Below, in pieces: positions 61,445 to 64,000 of a stretch of 64,000 nucleotides of DNA (positions are counted from its first letter, which is position 1; every line of letters starts with the position of its first letter). The notes below the pieces were generated by a model that made no database searches, had not been told where the DNA came from, and saw only the letters and a list, made by a program, of their open reading frames with translations. Source of the DNA: Taudactylus pleione (Eukaryota; Chordata; Amphibia; Anura; Myobatrachidae); assembly GCA_031769625.1 (NCBI GenBank), contig JAUIMM010001409.1:1179501-1243500 (forward strand), given 5' to 3'. The position numbers and the translations under genes were made by a program.

Positions 61445-61640
61445 GCTTTGATTGGCTCGCCACACTGGCCTCTGATTGGCTCGCTACACTGGCCTCTTAG
61501 TGGCTCGCCATGCTGGCCTCTGATTGGCTCGCTACACTGGCTCTGATTAGCTCACTACGCTGGTCTCTGATTGGCTTGCCTTGCTGGCCTCTGATTGGCT
61601 CGCTACACTGGCCTCTGATTGGCTTGCCATGCTGGCCTCT
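61445..61640. repeat. 24-bp minisatellite with TGATTGGCT core
   Basis: About eight imperfect units of CTCTGATTGGCTCGCTACAC followed by TGGC, alternating with CGCCATGCTGGC variants. Seven or so units keep ATTGG, the reverse of CCAAT. Confidence 0.88.
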
Positions 61641-63071
61641 GATTGTGCAATAGTGACTCATCACAGATTAACTTTCTCAAAGCTGCGACACAGACCAGAG
61701 GAACCTCTTCCTGAAGCCACTAGGGATCCGGTCTTTGCCCTCCTGAACCCGGAGCAGGAGCAGGGAGCCTGTTGGTATCAAGGCTTGGCTTGGCTCATTA
61801 GAAGAAGTAGGTGGGGTGGAATGAATCGCAGGGGTGAGTAAAGGGAAATAAATTATGGAGTCAGAAGTGAGGAGGAATGAATGTAACACCCTTGTTGGGA
61901 TCAGATGGATACTATATCAATGGATACTATTAATGGTCTCAAATGGATACTATCAATGGTCTTAACCTGCACAAGCCCTTTCATAGTACATGCAGTCTCG
62001 TTATAAAGCAGAGGAAAGTTGTTAAACCCAGTGATTGTCTTTTTAGTCTATAAAATTGTGAAAGCTCATTATATCTGCTAACAGATTTTCAGAATTGCTC
62101 TAAGGGATGGGGTAATGACATGGGTTCATAACTATTGTACAGTATACAGTGAAGGATTCAGCCACCTATCTACCAACCACCAGGGTGGGAAAAATGATGC
62201 AGGATTTCTGTACAGAAAACATTTATAGGGATGAATATAAGTGGGGCAGGTCTCTATATGACCCGTGTGACTTTCCCCGTGGTCAGAAGCCAACACAATG
62301 AGTCCGGCACTGGCCGATGTGACAACCGAGGACGGCTCTGACCTCACCAGGATTCCAAAGGGAACCAAGTGGTGGAGAACAGGAGAATCCCCGAATATTC
62401 TTACTTAATGTGGATTCTTTTTAAATTGAAAAGTTTCAGTTCATATTTCCCATCCTCCTGTCTTATCATCTACATTATAGTGTATTCAGTCTTCAGTGTG
62501 AAGGTTCGACCCAATACAGAGGTGAGACATCCAGAGGTGCCGGGATCAGTACAGCTGCAATTTAGAAAAAGGTCTTTTTTCCAGCCTCAATGTGATGTGA
62601 CAGAAGCTTATCAATCACAAGGTGGTTCATGATCGGGCCTACCCATTGGCACCACAGCCTTTACACAGTGACCATCGGTCCTGGCGAGCCCGGACCAGCC
62701 CTTAAATATGTCATTGCCTGCATTCCTAAATAGGATAGTAGTAACCTGGAACTGGAGACTCCACTCAGTAGCCCACCATGCACATCCCAGCCAGATCATC
62801 ACAGCTCCCGTATGTACCTGTTATCTGTGTATCCCCCCAATTAACTGTTACTGTAATGCAGCTATGGATCCCATTGTGGTGACAGCAATGATAGGACAGA
62901 GGTCTTACATCTGTGGGACTCAACATATACCGGCTTCTCAAGGACATTTCTCCTGTCTATTTACATACGTACCGAGTAAGGGGCCCATTTATTATCTGGT
63001 TTTAGACCAGATAATTATAATTTCTTATCTTAGCAATAAGAGGGTTAAGGTTCACCAGAATGTACTAAAAG
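61641..63071. other. Anonymous intergenic sequence
   Basis: GGATACTAT(C/T)AATGG occurs three times at about 61905-61960 as a small direct repeat. No gene or transposon recognised. Confidence 0.35.
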
Positions 63072-63083
63072 TAGAGATGTGCG
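63072..63083. other. Possible hAT terminal motif without a partner
   Basis: TAGAGATGTGCG matches the complement of the right end of copy 3 (CGCACATCTCTA). No complementary end is found before 64000, so this is a truncated element, one that continues beyond the window, or chance. Confidence 0.35.
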
Positions 63084-63633
63084 TGGGCCCCCAAATCTGA
63101 ATTCCGAATTGCGAGAAGACGGGAGTCAGGAGTTGTTTCTACTCAGAACCCCAAAGTGATTCCCAACTGAGACTCGGTTCAACTCAGAAGCCCTAAGTTT
63201 AGATGTTTTTTTTAAAATAAACGCTCCGCTCACCTCTACCCAAAAAGGGATTTCGGGAATTTTTTAAAAAAATTCCTGCTCTGCTCTCCTTGCCAGTGCT
63301 AATCGCGCTTTTTTCTCCCCTAGATATAGGAGAAGGAGAGCGTAACTAGATGGTATACTAATATACTAAGTCCCAGGTAATCACCACTTGTGAATTAGAC
63401 TCTGTGATGTTAATATACAATATAATATATGAAATAAACATGAGGCTTAAAATGCGGTTGTAGTGTGATATTTTCACCTAAATTTCTTGCGATAAAGCTC
63501 TGTCCCTGCGAATCCCCTCCACAGACTTTTCACTAAATTATTTGCAAGTGAGAATGTGCCCACCAACTCACCACCCTTGTGACAACCAGCCCTCCCACCC
63601 CGAGGACCCCCCTCACTTACACTTATCTTCGAT

Positions 63634-63831
63634 GATCGGTGCTCTGGTGATGTCCTCTGGGGCTCCGATCAGCTGGTCTCCCATCCTGCACTGTGACCCT
63701 GGTCAGCTGCTCTATGCAGCATCTGACCAGGGTCACAGTGCAGGAGCCGGGAGACCAGCTGACCAGGGTCACAGTGCAGGAGCTGAAGACCAGTTGACTG
63801 GAGCCCCAGAGGACATCACCGAGCACCGATC
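63634..63831. repeat. Long imperfect palindrome
   Basis: The left arm GATCGGTGCTCTGGTGATGT pairs with the right end ACATCACCGAGCACCGATC. Within it CCTGCACTGTGACCCTGGTC pairs with two tandem copies of GACCAGGGTCACAGTGCAGG (63725 and 63762), so one arm has a duplicated segment. It could be a MITE. Confidence 0.8.
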
Positions 63832-63962
63832 ACCCTGGATGCAGGTAAGTGTTTGTTTTATAGTGGTTTGTTTAGACCACACAGCTGATCACTGGGGCCA
63901 GCTCCGGGCTCTGCTCTCCCCGTTAGAGCAGAGCAGGAGTTTGGTAACCGGAGGAGACCCTG

Positions 63963-63990
63963 AATAACGCCATCTCCAGGTGGCGTTATT
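63963..63990. other. Short hairpin
   Basis: AATAACGCCA, an 8-base loop, then TGGCGTTATT: a perfect 10-bp-arm inverted repeat near the window end. A MITE edge is possible. Confidence 0.5.
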
Positions 63991-64000
63991 ATCACAGGGC

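Noticed and set aside
62369..62632. 87-codon frame with a hydrophobic stretch near its middle
   Set aside because: Single short frame with no conserved motif, splice context or neighbouring exon recognised. It is compatible with chance.

Overview
The window is vertebrate nuclear DNA, most probably from a large, repeat-rich amphibian (anuran) genome. The clues are hAT and short 3-bp-TSD MITEs with ends such as GGGCCTGATTCAGAG, an inverted-repeat MITE carrying CCCATAGCAACCAATCAG, a degraded V-SINE-like tRNA SINE, and kilobases of simple satellites. The species call is inference from remembered frog repeat motifs. I see no host protein-coding gene, rRNA, tRNA gene or CRISPR. The only convincing protein is a hAT-superfamily transposase.

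Layout: 1-5198 is a rearranged hAT copy (plus strand, left tip outside the window) inserted in a 37-39-bp satellite (A, 5199-10940). A 46-bp satellite (B, 10941-12683) follows. From 12.7 to 17.4 kb there is a patchwork of MITEs, including two intact members and one fragment of a family built as a chain of about 11 hairpins, plus a SINE fragment. 17.4-20.5 kb is a 7-bp satellite (C) almost without C on the plus strand. 21.3-31.6 kb is a 58-59-bp satellite (D) that was split by a complete 7365-bp hAT copy (22442-29806, minus strand, 8-bp TSD, BED finger and DDE transposase with one in-frame TAG) and by a 356-bp hAT MITE. 31.6-35.8 kb holds further MITEs, including one element carrying three later insertions. 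35.8-56.1 kb is a 20-kb array of a 28-bp satellite (E) with kilobase-scale duplications and one 40-bp inverted piece. 56.1-64 kb is mostly anonymous sequence with a 930-bp non-autonomous relative of the hAT family, an ATTGG-rich 24-bp minisatellite and a long imperfect palindrome.

How the parts work together: the two large hAT copies share a TATA-type promoter, a leader made of 160-bp tandem units, an acidic-tailed transposase and a 3'-UTR hairpin. In copy 1 most of the coding region, including the BED finger and all three catalytic acids, is deleted and replaced by ten diverged relatives of the leader repeat. Each of these carries a poly(A)-signal hexamer followed by a GT-rich stretch. The most unusual signals are this leader-repeat system, the hairpin-chain MITE family (arms differ between copies yet still pair), and the higher-order structure with a micro-inversion in satellite E.
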